Below the pieces are notes generated by a model. The model was not told the DNA's origin. It worked only from the letters and a program-made list of their open reading frames with translations, and did no database searches. Positions 50,567-59,218 of a stretch of DNA of 64,000 nt are shown here, one piece after another. Position numbers and translations under genes: made by a program. Numbering within the stretch: the first letter of the stretch is position 1; each line of letters opens with the position of its first letter. Source of the stretch: an uncultured Collinsella sp. (GTDB taxonomy: Bacteria; Actinomycetota; Coriobacteriia; Coriobacteriales; Coriobacteriaceae); contig UQHQ01000005.1 of assembly GCA_900540945.1 (NCBI GenBank), positions 41,318-105,317 of the forward strand, given 5' to 3'.

Positions 50567-51626
50567 GAGCACCGCTTTCCTTGACCGTCAGCGAGACCAG
50601 GCGGAATGCGATGGTGAGCACCGCCACGCCAATCACGCCCGAAAGAATATACATCGCGGCCTGGCCGGCAAAGCCAAGGCCCTGCTCCTCGGAATAGGCC
50701 TGCAGATAATCGCCCGTGGGCAGAGCGTCTGCAAAGGTCGGGGTATCGAGGCCGACCGAAGCCTGCAGGCTGTTGTCGCCAGCCTCCTGAACGGCAGTCG
50801 CGGCGCCCTCGGCGTCCCACTCGCCCCAGGCGTCACCCGTGGCTAGCAGGCCCAGCGGCGTGGCCACGACAAGGACGGCGACCAGGATGAGCGTGGGAAT
50901 CAGGGAAGTCTTCTTGGCAGCACCATCGGCGGCAAGCTGGCCATCGGCGGCTTCGGGACCGACGATAATGCCCGGCGCCGTCTTCTTGATAAAGCCGTAG
51001 ATGGCGGCCGTCGCCACGCCCTCGACCACGCCGGCAACCAGCATATGCGGGATCAACATTGCCGGAATAGCCACGGACAGCGGGAAGGGGCAGTACAGTG
51101 GAGCACCCGAGGCGTTGGTGAAGAGCATCGGCTGAATACCAAACTCGATTGCCGCGCACAGGGCCGCCAGGCACAGGCCGACCCAGCCGCTTACGATAGC
51201 CGAAACCGAGGTGCCCCAGCTCTTGTCGTGCAAACGGCTGTTGAGCGCACGGAACACGACAGCAGCGGCAAACGGCAGCACGAAGGCCATGTTAAAGCAG
51301 TTGGCGCCAAAGGACAGAATGCCGCCGTCGCCAAACAGCAGCGCCTGCAGCGCCAGCGCGACCGAGACAGCGATGGCAGCGGCCTCGGGGCCCAGCAGCA
51401 GCGCGATGAGTGCGCCGCCGACGGCGTGGCCTGTGGTGCCGCCGGGCAGCGGCACGTTGAACATCATGAGCAGGAAGGAGAACGCGGCGCAGATGCCCAG
51501 GAAAGCCATGTGCTCGCGATCGAGCGTGGCGCGCACCTTCTTGATGCAGTGGACCCAAACGGGCACCATTGCCACCGCCATGACGGCATCGGTCTGCGGG
51601 GACAGATAATTATCTGGAATGTGCAT
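50544..51626 (-). CDS. cbiM: Nickel/cobalt ECF substrate-binding protein, fused CbiM-CbiN type
   Basis: 360 residues. MHIPDNYLSPQTDAV at the N-terminus (metal-binding His2 in MHIPD), then the CbiM membrane domain with GGTTGHAVGG. After about residue 230 a CbiN-like part follows: one helix, extracellular stretch, and a C-terminal helix (IGVAVLTIAFRLV). Such MN fusions are common in nickel systems (NikMN). First gene of the nikMN-nikQ-nikO order. Confidence 0.93.
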   Translation of the reverse strand: MHIPDNYLSPQTDAVMAVAMVPVWVHCIKKVRATLDREHMAFLGICAAFSFLLMMFNVPLPGGTTGHAVGGALIALLLGPEAAAIAVSVALALQALLFGDGGILSFGANCFNMAFVLPFAAAVVFRALNSRLHDKSWGTSVSAIVSGWVGLCLAALCAAIEFGIQPMLFTNASGAPLYCPFPLSVAIPAMLIPHMLVAGVVEGVATAAIYGFIKKTAPGIIVGPEAADGQLAADGAAKKTSLIPTLILVAVLVVATPLGLLATGDAWGEWDAEGAATAVQEAGDNSLQASVGLDTPTFADALPTGDYLQAYSEEQGLGFAGQAAMYILSGVIGVAVLTIAFRLVSLTVKESGAHGNSRAA

Positions 51627-51683
51627 GTACGCCTCCCGGTTGTCGGCGCACAGAATTGCAACGCCGCTTAAATCGCCTTGTCA

Positions 51684-51711
51684 GTGTTACGTATTGTCAG
51701 ATTCGTAACAC
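51684..51711 (-). promoter_or_regulatory. NikR-type operator
   Basis: GTGTTAC-N14-GTAACAC, a perfect 7-base inverted repeat 57 bases upstream of the CbiM start. The half-site and spacing match the NikR box described for Desulfovibrio-type regulators. No nikR gene is in the window. Confidence 0.75.
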
Positions 51712-51727
51712 GCCGCGGGCTATCATA

Positions 51728-51764
51728 GCAAAACGGCGCGCTGCCGACAAAGCAGCACGCCGTT
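51728..51764 (-). terminator. Terminator of pheT
   Basis: 13-base stem AACGGCGTGCTGC/GCAGCGCGCCGTT, TTTGTCG loop, TTTG tail on the minus strand. Confidence 0.78.
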
Positions 51765-51874
51765 ATGTAATGCGCGTGTCATATATGCAGGCTCAGCAAT
51801 GCCTTTTCCAAACACTGCGGTCACGCAGGGCCCCACAGCAACTGCCGAGGGGTCCTGCGCTCCCAGCGCAAGCC

Positions 51875-54328
51875 TTATCCGCGGACCTCGCCGTTTACGC
51901 CCTTGCACACCTTGGTGACGATCTTCTGGTGCGCTTTTTCGACCTCTTCGCTGGTGAGCGTGTGGTCGTCGGAGCGATACGTAAGCGCAAAGGCCATGGA
52001 CTTCTTGCCCGCTCCGATGCGGATGGGATCGCGGTAGACGTCGAACAGGCGCACGCCCTCGAGCAGCTTGCCACCGGCGCTGGTAATACGGCGCTCAAGA
52101 TCCTCGCAGGTCACAGCGTTGTCGACCACGATAGCAAGGTCGTGCTCAACAGCCGGGTACTGCGAGAACTCGCGGTAGTTCTCCTGGTTGCGGGCGCCCT
52201 TGATCAGCTTGTCCAGATCGAGCTCAAAGGCAACGACGACCTCATCGATGCCCATCGCCTCGCGCGCCTTGGGGTGAATCTCGCCGACCCAGCCCAGCAC
52301 GGTGCCGCCGGACAGAACCTCGGCCGCACGACCCGGCTGCAAGAAAGCGTAGCCCTCGCCCTCGACGGGACGGAAGCGGACCTTCTCGATGCGCAGCTGG
52401 GCGAGCAGCTCCTCGACAATGCCCTTGCCAAAGAAGAAGCGCAGCTTGCGGTACTTCATATTCCAGGACCGCTCGCTCCACTGGCCCGAGAGCACACCCG
52501 CCACGGACTTGGTCTCCTTGGGCAGGCTGGCGTTCTCGCGACCGTGGAACAGGCTGCCGACCTCGTACAGGTGCACGTTGGGCGTACCGTGCGCCTCGTT
52601 GTAGGCCACGGACTGCAGCAGACCCGGCAGCAGCGAACGACGCATCTCGGTCTGCTCGGCTACCAGCGGGTTCATGAGCACCACGGGGCAACCGCGGCCC
52701 TCGGTGGACATACCGATCTTCTCCAGGTCGCCCGGAGCGGCAAAGCCAAAGGTCGTGGTCTCGTTGAGGCCGCAGGCGCGCAGAATCTCGCCGACCTTAC
52801 GGGTGAGCTTCTGCTCGCGGGTCAGGCCGCCGATGTGGTTCTTGGCAGCCGGGATGGTCGCCGTCACGCGGCCCATGCCCCACAGGCGCAGGACCTCCTC
52901 GATCAGGTCGATCTCACGCGGCAGGTCGGGACGGAAGCTCGGCGGGGTGACCATGAAGTCCTCGCCGTCGCGCTCGACGGTGCAGCCCAGGCGAGCGAGC
53001 GAACGCTCGATAAAATCGGGCTCGATGTCGGCGCCGCAGATGGCATGCACGCGGGCCAGACGCAGCTTAATGCTGTCGATGGTTTTGGGCGCGGGGAAAA
53101 CGTCGACGTAGCCGGGAGCGACCTCGCCGCCGGCGATCTCCTCGATGAGCGCGCAGGTAACGTTGGCGACATCCACGCAACCGGTCTCATCGACCTGGCG
53201 TTCAAAGCGAATGGAGGCATCGGAGATCAGCGACAGGTCGCGGCTGGTGTGCGAAGTGCGACCGGCGTTGAAGCAGGCGCTCTCGACCATCACGTCGACG
53301 GTGTCGTCCTCGATCTCGGAATCCATGCCGCCCATAACGCCGGCCAGCGCCACGGGGCGCTCGCCGTCGGTGATGAGGCCCATGCCGGCGTCGAGCACGC
53401 GCTCCTCGCCGTCGAGGGTCGTAAACTTCTCGTCCTGTTGGGCGGCGCGAACCACCACGCGACGATGGCCATCGCGCTCGGCAAAGGTGTCCAGGTCAAA
53501 GGCGTGCAGCGGCTGACCGGTGAGCATCATCACATAGTTGGTGATGTCGACGATGTTGTTGTGCGGGCGCACTCCCAGGGCGTTGAGGCGCTTGACCATC
53601 CAGTCGGGCGAGGGGCCGACCTTCACGTTGCGCACGATGCGGGCGACGTAGCGGTCGCACAGGCCCTCGTCGGCGATCTCGACAGAAAGCTCGTCGTCGG
53701 TCGCGCGGCCAGTCTCGGCCTTGATGGCGGGCAGCTCAACGTGGAAATCGCGGTCGAAGATGGCGCCGGTCTCGCGGGCCATGCCGATCATGGACAGGCA
53801 GTCGGGACGGTTGGGCGTGATCTCGCAGTCGAGCACGGTGTCGCTCGAGCCCACGTACTCGGCAAACGGCATGCCGCAGGGCGTATCCTCGGGCAGGATT
53901 ATGATGCCGGAGTGGTCGCCGCCCAGGCCGAGCTCGCGCGCAGAGCAGTTCATGCCCATGGACACGACGCCGCGAAGCTTGCTCTTCTTGATCTTGACGT
54001 CGCCGGGAAGCACAGCGCCGATCATTGCCGTGACGATGTGGTCGCCAGCCTCGAAGTTCTGCGCGCCGCAGACGATCTGCAGCGGAGCGGGGTTGCCGTC
54101 GGCGTCGAGGTTCTTGTCGCCCACGTCGACCGAGCACACATACATGTGGTCGCTATCGGGATGCGGGGTCTTGGTGAGCACCTTGGCGGTCACCACGTGG
54201 TCGAAGGACTCGCCCACGGTGTCGATCGCCTCGACCTCGGTGCCGGTACGGATATATTCGTCCGAAAGGGTCTTGGGATCCTCCGGAATATCGATCATGG
54301 TCTTGAGCCAGTCGTAAGAAACACGCAT
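51875..54328 (-). CDS. pheT: Phenylalanyl-tRNA synthetase beta subunit
   Basis: 817 residues, full length: N-terminal tRNA-binding OB domain (PHPDSDHMYVCSVDVG, about 56-71), B5 domain, catalytic-like core (FGFAAPGDLE; LMNPLVAEQTEMRRSLLPGLL) and the C-terminal ferredoxin-fold anticodon domain (REFSQYPAVEHDLAIVV ... TLTSEEVEKAHQKIV). Forms the alpha2-beta2 enzyme with pheS, including the editing site for Tyr-tRNA-Phe. ATG 54328 has GAAAGGAG upstream. A structured repeat separates it from pheS. Confidence 0.97.
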   Translation of the reverse strand: MRVSYDWLKTMIDIPEDPKTLSDEYIRTGTEVEAIDTVGESFDHVVTAKVLTKTPHPDSDHMYVCSVDVGDKNLDADGNPAPLQIVCGAQNFEAGDHIVTAMIGAVLPGDVKIKKSKLRGVVSMGMNCSARELGLGGDHSGIIILPEDTPCGMPFAEYVGSSDTVLDCEITPNRPDCLSMIGMARETGAIFDRDFHVELPAIKAETGRATDDELSVEIADEGLCDRYVARIVRNVKVGPSPDWMVKRLNALGVRPHNNIVDITNYVMMLTGQPLHAFDLDTFAERDGHRRVVVRAAQQDEKFTTLDGEERVLDAGMGLITDGERPVALAGVMGGMDSEIEDDTVDVMVESACFNAGRTSHTSRDLSLISDASIRFERQVDETGCVDVANVTCALIEEIAGGEVAPGYVDVFPAPKTIDSIKLRLARVHAICGADIEPDFIERSLARLGCTVERDGEDFMVTPPSFRPDLPREIDLIEEVLRLWGMGRVTATIPAAKNHIGGLTREQKLTRKVGEILRACGLNETTTFGFAAPGDLEKIGMSTEGRGCPVVLMNPLVAEQTEMRRSLLPGLLQSVAYNEAHGTPNVHLYEVGSLFHGRENASLPKETKSVAGVLSGQWSERSWNMKYRKLRFFFGKGIVEELLAQLRIEKVRFRPVEGEGYAFLQPGRAAEVLSGGTVLGWVGEIHPKAREAMGIDEVVVAFELDLDKLIKGARNQENYREFSQYPAVEHDLAIVVDNAVTCEDLERRITSAGGKLLEGVRLFDVYRDPIRIGAGKKSMAFALTYRSDDHTLTSEEVEKAHQKIVTKVCKGVNGEVRG

Positions 54329-54415
54329 CTAGCTCTCCTTTCATACTGAAAGCCTGCGAAGAGATGCAGGTGGAAACTTCAACTTTGTGAACATTCCTTA
54401 CAAAGCGAGGGTTGT

Positions 54416-54500
54416 CCAAGTGCGGCAGATCGGCCCGAAAGAGGAGCGCCGCGTACTTTGGTACGCAAACGACGAATGAGCGCCGAGGTGCCGTGCTTGG
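54416..54500. repeat. Structured intergenic repeat, copy 2 (between pheS and pheT)
   Basis: Arms CCAAGTGCGGCA (54416-54427) and TGCCGTGCTTGG (54489-54500) pair with two G-T pairs around the core hairpin GCGTAC-TTTG-GTACGC (54451-54466). Core shared with 2905-2950; the arms are unrelated in sequence to those of copy 1 but still self-complementary. It sits inside the pheST transcript. Confidence 0.75.
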
Positions 54501-54512
54501 GCAAGCCGCAGC

Positions 54513-55589
54513 CTAGAACTGATTCAAGAAGCGCATATCGCCCGTCATGAGAGTTCTGAGGTCGGGCAGGTCGTAGCGCAGGGCCGCGACGCGCTCGGCG
54601 CCAATACCGAAGGCGAAGCCGGTGTACTTCTCGGGGTCAATGCCGCAGTTGATCAGGACGTTGGGGTCGACCATGCCGCAGCCCAGGATCTCGATCCAGC
54701 CGCTGTGCTTGCAGAAGTTGCAGCCCTTGCCGCCGCAGACGTGGCAGCTCACGTCCACCTCGCAGGAAGGCTCGGTGAAGGGGAAGAAATGCGGGCGGTA
54801 GCGCGTCTTGCGGTCCTCGCCAAACATGCACTTAACAAAGTAGTCGAGCGTGCCCTTGAGGTCGCCAAAGGTGATGCCCTCGTCGACGACCAGGCCCTCG
54901 ATCTGGTTGAACTGCGGCAGGTGGCAGGCGTCGGCCGTATCGGGACGGTAGACGGTGCCCGGGCAGATCATGTAGATGGGCGGCTTCTGCGACTCCATGG
55001 TGTGGATCTGCACGCCCGAGGTCTGGGTGCGCAGCAGCACGTCGGACTCGCCATGGGCGTGAGCCTCGGGGTGCGCGACGCTGCCGGGGTTGTTATCGAC
55101 CACGTAGAAGGTATCGCGGGCCGAGCGGCTCGGGTGATCCATGGGGGCGTTGAGCGCGGTGAAGTTGTAGTAGGAAGTATCGACCATGGGGCCGGACTCG
55201 ACGGTGTAGCCGATGCCGCAGAAGATGTCCTCGGCCTCCTCGATGATCTGCTTGATCAGGTGCTGGTGACCGATCTGTGGACGGATGCCCGGCAGCGTGA
55301 TGTCGACGGCCTCGTGCTCGAGTGTGTGCTTGAGGGCGGCGGCCTTCATCTCGGTGGTGCGCTCGTCGAGCATGCCCTCGATCAGCTGGCGCATCTCGTT
55401 GGCGCGCTTGCCCATCATGGGACGATCCTCGGGGGCGAGTTTGCCCATCATGCGCATCAGGCCGGTGATACGGCCTTTGCGACCGAGCAGCTCAACGCGC
55501 GCGGCCTCGAGCTTGGCGGCGTCGTCGGCGCTTGCGACGAGCTCCTTGGCCTCTTCCTCGAGTTTGACCAGATCATCAATCAGACTCAT
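54513..55589 (-). CDS. pheS: Phenylalanyl-tRNA synthetase alpha subunit
   Basis: 358 residues from ATG 55589 (AAAGGGAAG upstream); the longer frame to 55772 runs through the T-box and is rejected. N-terminal coiled coil (about 5-80), class II motif 2 region GTVYRPDTADACHLPQFNQIEGLVVD, PHFFPFTEPSCEVDV, a Cys-rich insert CHVCGGKGCNFC, and motif 3 GFAFGIGAERVAALRYDL. First gene of pheST and under the Phe T-box. Confidence 0.97.
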   Translation of the reverse strand: MSLIDDLVKLEEEAKELVASADDAAKLEAARVELLGRKGRITGLMRMMGKLAPEDRPMMGKRANEMRQLIEGMLDERTTEMKAAALKHTLEHEAVDITLPGIRPQIGHQHLIKQIIEEAEDIFCGIGYTVESGPMVDTSYYNFTALNAPMDHPSRSARDTFYVVDNNPGSVAHPEAHAHGESDVLLRTQTSGVQIHTMESQKPPIYMICPGTVYRPDTADACHLPQFNQIEGLVVDEGITFGDLKGTLDYFVKCMFGEDRKTRYRPHFFPFTEPSCEVDVSCHVCGGKGCNFCKHSGWIEILGCGMVDPNVLINCGIDPEKYTGFAFGIGAERVAALRYDLPDLRTLMTGDMRFLNQF

Positions 55590-55675
55590 GTCTTCCCTTT
55601 CGTCTCTCGCGCTCCCCGCTTGCCGAGGCGGCTGCCGCCGTCTGACATTGCGAAAACGCGGCCCGGTTCGGTAAC

Positions 55676-55714
55676 AAAAAACCGTCCTCGGGCATGTGCA
55701 TTGCCCAAGGACGG
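55676..55714 (-). terminator. T-box-controlled terminator
   Basis: 13-base stem CCGTCCTTGGGCA/TGCCCGAGGACGG followed by six T on the minus strand; its 5' arm follows the T-box sequence directly, as needed for switching. Confidence 0.93.
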
Positions 55715-55966
55715 TTGAATTCCGCGGTACCACCTTGTTTGACCCGACGGATGTCTGGCCCGCCGCGCCCACTCTTTGCCCCTTGTCGCGAGGCTCACGG
55801 CTTCCCTACTGGGGACATCGCCGCCGCTGGCCGCGCGCCCGTTGAGGTCGCTGCTCGGGAGTGAACGCTTGGCCCTTGTCACCGCAGGAAGGCTTGCAGC
55901 CCATGACCTTCCCTCTCTTGCCGGCGACGCGGCGGGCAAAACCCTCTCCGTCAACGCATTGGGCTA
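55676..55966 (-). ncRNA. T-box leader, phenylalanine specific
   Basis: AAGGTGGTACCGCGG (55736-55722) is the T-box/antiterminator sequence. Stem I region around 55850-55930 carries AGAGAGGGAAG and a specifier loop with TTC (55865-55863) followed by A, matching Phe. Uncharged tRNA-Phe binding should favour readthrough into pheST. Confidence 0.93.
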
Positions 55967-56094
55967 CAGGATACCACATTGTTTGGGTGTATCGCCGCGT
56001 TCCGTTTTGTTCGTGCTGGGTACAAGGCAGGTAGCTGTGCAAACTGGCCGCGCCGCCGCGTGCGACGGGCGACCTGCGAGATCAAGGATATGGT

Positions 56095-57669
56095 ATGGGA
56101 AAGAAGCACGATAAGAAGGCCGAGCCCGCAGCGGGCAAGACGCCCAAAGGCATGAAGGTCGATAAGGCCGTCAAAAAATTCCGCAAGCTCGAGGGCAAGC
56201 TGTGGACCCGCGAGTACCTGCTCAAGATTGCCGAGTTTGACGGCGCGACCATTGCCCCCGCCAACGGCGCCGCAGCGCGCGCCGACGCCATGGGCACCCT
56301 TGCCGGCGAGCATCATAAGCTCCTGACCAGCGAAAAGTCTGTCGAACTTGTGCGCTCGCTGGCACGCGAAACCGTCGCCGGCGGCAAGATCGACGACCCG
56401 CAGCTGCTCGACGAGATCCGCGTACTCGGCCGCGACCAGCGCGAAGCGAGCGTCATTCCCACCGAGGAGGCCGAGGCCTGGACCAGGCTCACCTGCGAGG
56501 CCGACGCCGTGTGGCACAAGGCCAAGACGGCCAATGACTGGGCGAGCTTTGAGCCCTATGTGGATAGAATCGTCGGCCAGCTTAAGCATCAGGCCGAGCT
56601 CATGGACCCCAAGCGCGACCCATACGATGTTTGGCTCGACCAGTACGAGCGCGGCCTTTCCGCCAAGAGCTTCGATGCGTTTTGCGACGAGGTCAAGGCT
56701 ACGGTCGTGCCGCTCGTGCACGCCATCGGTGAACGCGGCCAGCAGCCGGCTGCCGACTTTTTGCACGCCCGCGTGCCCGAGGCCGCCCAGCGCGCCATGA
56801 GCTTCGACCTTATGAAGCTCGTCGGCCTGGACCTGGACGACACCACGCTTGCCTTTACCGAGCATCCGTTTAGCGAGGGCTTTGCCGTGGGCGACGCGCG
56901 CATCGCGACGCACATCTATGAGGACGACTGCATCTCCAACGTCTACAGCATCATCCACGAGGCCGGTCACACCATGTATGAGCTGGGCGTGAACCCCACC
57001 TACGCGCGCACCTGCCTGGAGGGCGGCACCTCCATGGGCATCCACGAGAGCCAGAGCCGCTTCTTTGAGAACACCGTGGGTCGCAGCCGCGCCTTTATGG
57101 GTCCGCTGCTCGAGGTGCTGCGCCGTCACGCGCCCGAGGTCTATGGCAGCGTGGGCGAGGATACGCTCTACCACGCCGTGAACATCGCGCAGCCCTCACT
57201 GATCCGTACCGAGGCCGACGAGCTCACCTACCCGCTGCATATTATGGTGCGCTACGAGATTGAGCGCATGCTGTTTGCCGGCGAGGCCACGGCCAAGGAT
57301 ATCCCCGCGCTTTGGAACCGCTTTATGGACGAGTACCTTGGCATTCCCGTTCCCGACGACACGCACGGCTGCCTGCAGGATACGCACTGGAGCGGCGGCT
57401 CGTTTGGCTACTTCCCCACGTATGCGCTGGGTAGCGCCTACGATGCCATGTTTGTGCCGGCCATGTGCCGCGACGGTGTCGACCTCAACGACGCCTGTGC
57501 GAGCGGCGATCTGACACCGGTCCGTGCCTGGCTGGGCGAGCACATTTGGCAGTGGGGCCGCGCCAAGGACGCGCCGGAGCTCATCAAGGGCGCATGCGGC
57601 ATGGCGTTCGATGCCCGCTACTACTGCAGCTACCTGCAGGACAAGTTCACCACGCTGTACGAGCTGTAA
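56095..57669 (+). CDS. Carboxypeptidase M32 (Taq type)
   Basis: 524 residues, ATG 56095 with AAGGA 7 bases upstream. Zinc site HEAGH (288-292), GIHESQSRFFEN, YPLHIMVRYEIER and HWSGGSFGYFPTYALGSAYDAM are the family signatures. A Lys-rich tail of about 25 residues precedes the M32 start. Cytoplasmic metallocarboxypeptidase removing C-terminal residues from peptides. Divergent from pheST, with its own strong terminator. Confidence 0.95.
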   Translation: MGKKHDKKAEPAAGKTPKGMKVDKAVKKFRKLEGKLWTREYLLKIAEFDGATIAPANGAAARADAMGTLAGEHHKLLTSEKSVELVRSLARETVAGGKIDDPQLLDEIRVLGRDQREASVIPTEEAEAWTRLTCEADAVWHKAKTANDWASFEPYVDRIVGQLKHQAELMDPKRDPYDVWLDQYERGLSAKSFDAFCDEVKATVVPLVHAIGERGQQPAADFLHARVPEAAQRAMSFDLMKLVGLDLDDTTLAFTEHPFSEGFAVGDARIATHIYEDDCISNVYSIIHEAGHTMYELGVNPTYARTCLEGGTSMGIHESQSRFFENTVGRSRAFMGPLLEVLRRHAPEVYGSVGEDTLYHAVNIAQPSLIRTEADELTYPLHIMVRYEIERMLFAGEATAKDIPALWNRFMDEYLGIPVPDDTHGCLQDTHWSGGSFGYFPTYALGSAYDAMFVPAMCRDGVDLNDACASGDLTPVRAWLGEHIWQWGRAKDAPELIKGACGMAFDARYYCSYLQDKFTTLYEL

Positions 57670-57691
57670 AGCTTAGGCAACACGTCAACGC

Positions 57692-57735
57692 AAAGGGGGC
57701 GCCGCGGGATCTATCCCGCGGCGCCCCCTTTTTCA
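57692..57735 (+). terminator. Intrinsic terminator of the M32 gene
   Basis: About 17-base GC stem (AAAGGGGGCGCCGCGGG with complement) and TTTTTCAC tail. Confidence 0.92.
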
Positions 57736-57750
57736 CCTAAGCCAGAGACC

Positions 57751-57798
57751 ACTTGGGGACGTTCCTTTTATGCCGGCACAATAGGAACGTCCCCAAGT
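57751..57798. repeat. REP-like palindrome
   Basis: Perfect 15-base arms ACTTGGGGACGTTCC and GGAACGTCCCCAAGT around ATGCCGGCAC. Fragments of the same words occur near 2790 and 5213. Such GGGGACGTTCC palindromes are REP-like and in other genomes go with TnpA-REP transposases; none is seen here. Confidence 0.8.
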
Positions 57799-57813
57799 GC
57801 CGGAAAATGAAAT

Positions 57814-57886
57814 TGAACGTCAGATTGCCGCTTGGGGCCGTTTGCAGCGTCGAGCAGTTACGCGGTTTGGTAAAACCGCGTAACTA
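57814..57886. repeat. Copy of the htpG 3' repeat, at the glmM 3' end
   Basis: About 72 bases match 2948-3020 with four differences, including the hairpin 57857-57884 (GTTACGCGGTTT arms) that abuts the glmM stop. Only the right half of the longer element at 2881-3018 is present. Confidence 0.8.
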
Positions 57887-59215
57887 AAGAGCCTCAAGCG
57901 CGTTGGCGATGCGCTTCATGGCGGCGTCGGCGGCCGATTGGTCCGGAGCCTCAGCCAGCACGCGGATCACTGACTCGGTTCCACTCTTGCGCACGAGCAC
58001 GCGGCCCTCGCCCGCCAGCGCGGCCTCGGCCTCGGCGATCGCGTTCTGCACGCCCATGTTCTCGAGCGCGGCATCTTTGTCGGCCACGCGCACGGCAACC
58101 TGCGCTTGCGGCAGCAGCTTGCACGGAGCCGTGAGCTGCGAGAGTGTCTCGCGCTCGGCGCGAATCACTTCCATCACGCGCAGCGAGGTCATAATGCCGT
58201 CGCCCGTGCGCTCGATATCGCCAAAGATCGTATGACCCGTCTGCTCGCCGCCCAGGCTGAAGCCGCCCTCGCGCATCTTGGCGTACACGTGACGGTCGCC
58301 CACGCCGCTGGTCACGGCACTTAGACCGGCAAGCTCCAGCGACTTGACCAGGCCAAAGTTGCTGGCGATCGTCGGCACCACGGTACCGCCCGAAAGGCGA
58401 CCGTGCTTGTTCAGGTACACGCCGCACACATACAGGATCTGGTCGCCGTCGACCACGCGACCACGCTCGTCCACGGCCAGGCAGCGGTCGGCATCGCCGT
58501 CGTAGGCAAAGCCAACGTCCAGGCCCTGCTCCACCACGTGGCGCTGCAGACGCTCCATATGCGTGGAGCCGCAGTCAACGTTGATGTTAAAACCATCGGG
58601 CGCGGCGTTAATCACGCGCACATCGGCACCCAGCGCGTCGAACACCGGCTTGGCCACCGAGGATGCCGAGCCGTTAGCGCAGTCGAGACCGATCTTGACG
58701 CCCTGCAGCGAAAAGTTCGCGCTTGCGATGAGCGAGGCGATGTAGCGGTTACGACCCTGCATGTAGTCCACCGTGGCGCCGATGTGGTTGCCCGTGGCCA
58801 GCGGCACCTCGCTCTTGCCATCGATATAGTCCTCGATGAGCTCCAGCACGTCCTCGTCCATCTTAAAGCCGTCGCTATTGACGAGCTTAATGCCGTTATC
58901 GCAAAACGGGTTGTGGCTCGCGCTGATCATGATGCCGCAATCGAAGCAGCCCTCCACGGTCTGATGCGCCACACCCGGCGTGGGGATCACGTGCAGCATA
59001 TATGCGTCCGCACCGCTCGCGACCAGGCCACTCACCAGTGCCGCCTCGAACATGTAGCTCGAACGACGCGTGTCCTTGCCCACGATCACGCGTGCCTTGC
59101 GCTCGCGGTTGGCGCCGTAATACCAGCCCACAAAGCGGCCGATCTTGTACGCATGCTCTACGGTCAGCCCAACGTTGGCCTCGCCGCGAAAGCCGTCGGT
59201 GCCAAAGTACTTCAT
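57884..59215 (-). CDS. glmM: Phosphoglucosamine mutase
   Basis: 443 residues. MKYFGTDGFRGEAN start, catalytic loop GIMISASHNP with Ser100, metal-binding DGDADR, sugar-binding GGEQTGHTIF, and phosphate-binding RKSGTESVIRV. Interconverts glucosamine-6-phosphate and glucosamine-1-phosphate for UDP-GlcNAc and peptidoglycan. Follows the DUF4012 gene by 3 bases, so they are cotranscribed. Confidence 0.97.
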   Translation of the reverse strand: MKYFGTDGFRGEANVGLTVEHAYKIGRFVGWYYGANRERKARVIVGKDTRRSSYMFEAALVSGLVASGADAYMLHVIPTPGVAHQTVEGCFDCGIMISASHNPFCDNGIKLVNSDGFKMDEDVLELIEDYIDGKSEVPLATGNHIGATVDYMQGRNRYIASLIASANFSLQGVKIGLDCANGSASSVAKPVFDALGADVRVINAAPDGFNINVDCGSTHMERLQRHVVEQGLDVGFAYDGDADRCLAVDERGRVVDGDQILYVCGVYLNKHGRLSGGTVVPTIASNFGLVKSLELAGLSAVTSGVGDRHVYAKMREGGFSLGGEQTGHTIFGDIERTGDGIMTSLRVMEVIRAERETLSQLTAPCKLLPQAQVAVRVADKDAALENMGVQNAIAEAEAALAGEGRVLVRKSGTESVIRVLAEAPDQSAADAAMKRIANALEAL

Positions 59216-59218
59216 ATC

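Noticed and set aside
51656..54349. 897-residue open frame opposite pheT
   Set aside because: Antisense shadow of pheT, with no initiation signals or recognisable motifs.
55589..55772. Longer pheS start at 55772
   Set aside because: The extension translates the T-box antiterminator and terminator; the ATG at 55589 has a good ribosome site and the family N-terminus.
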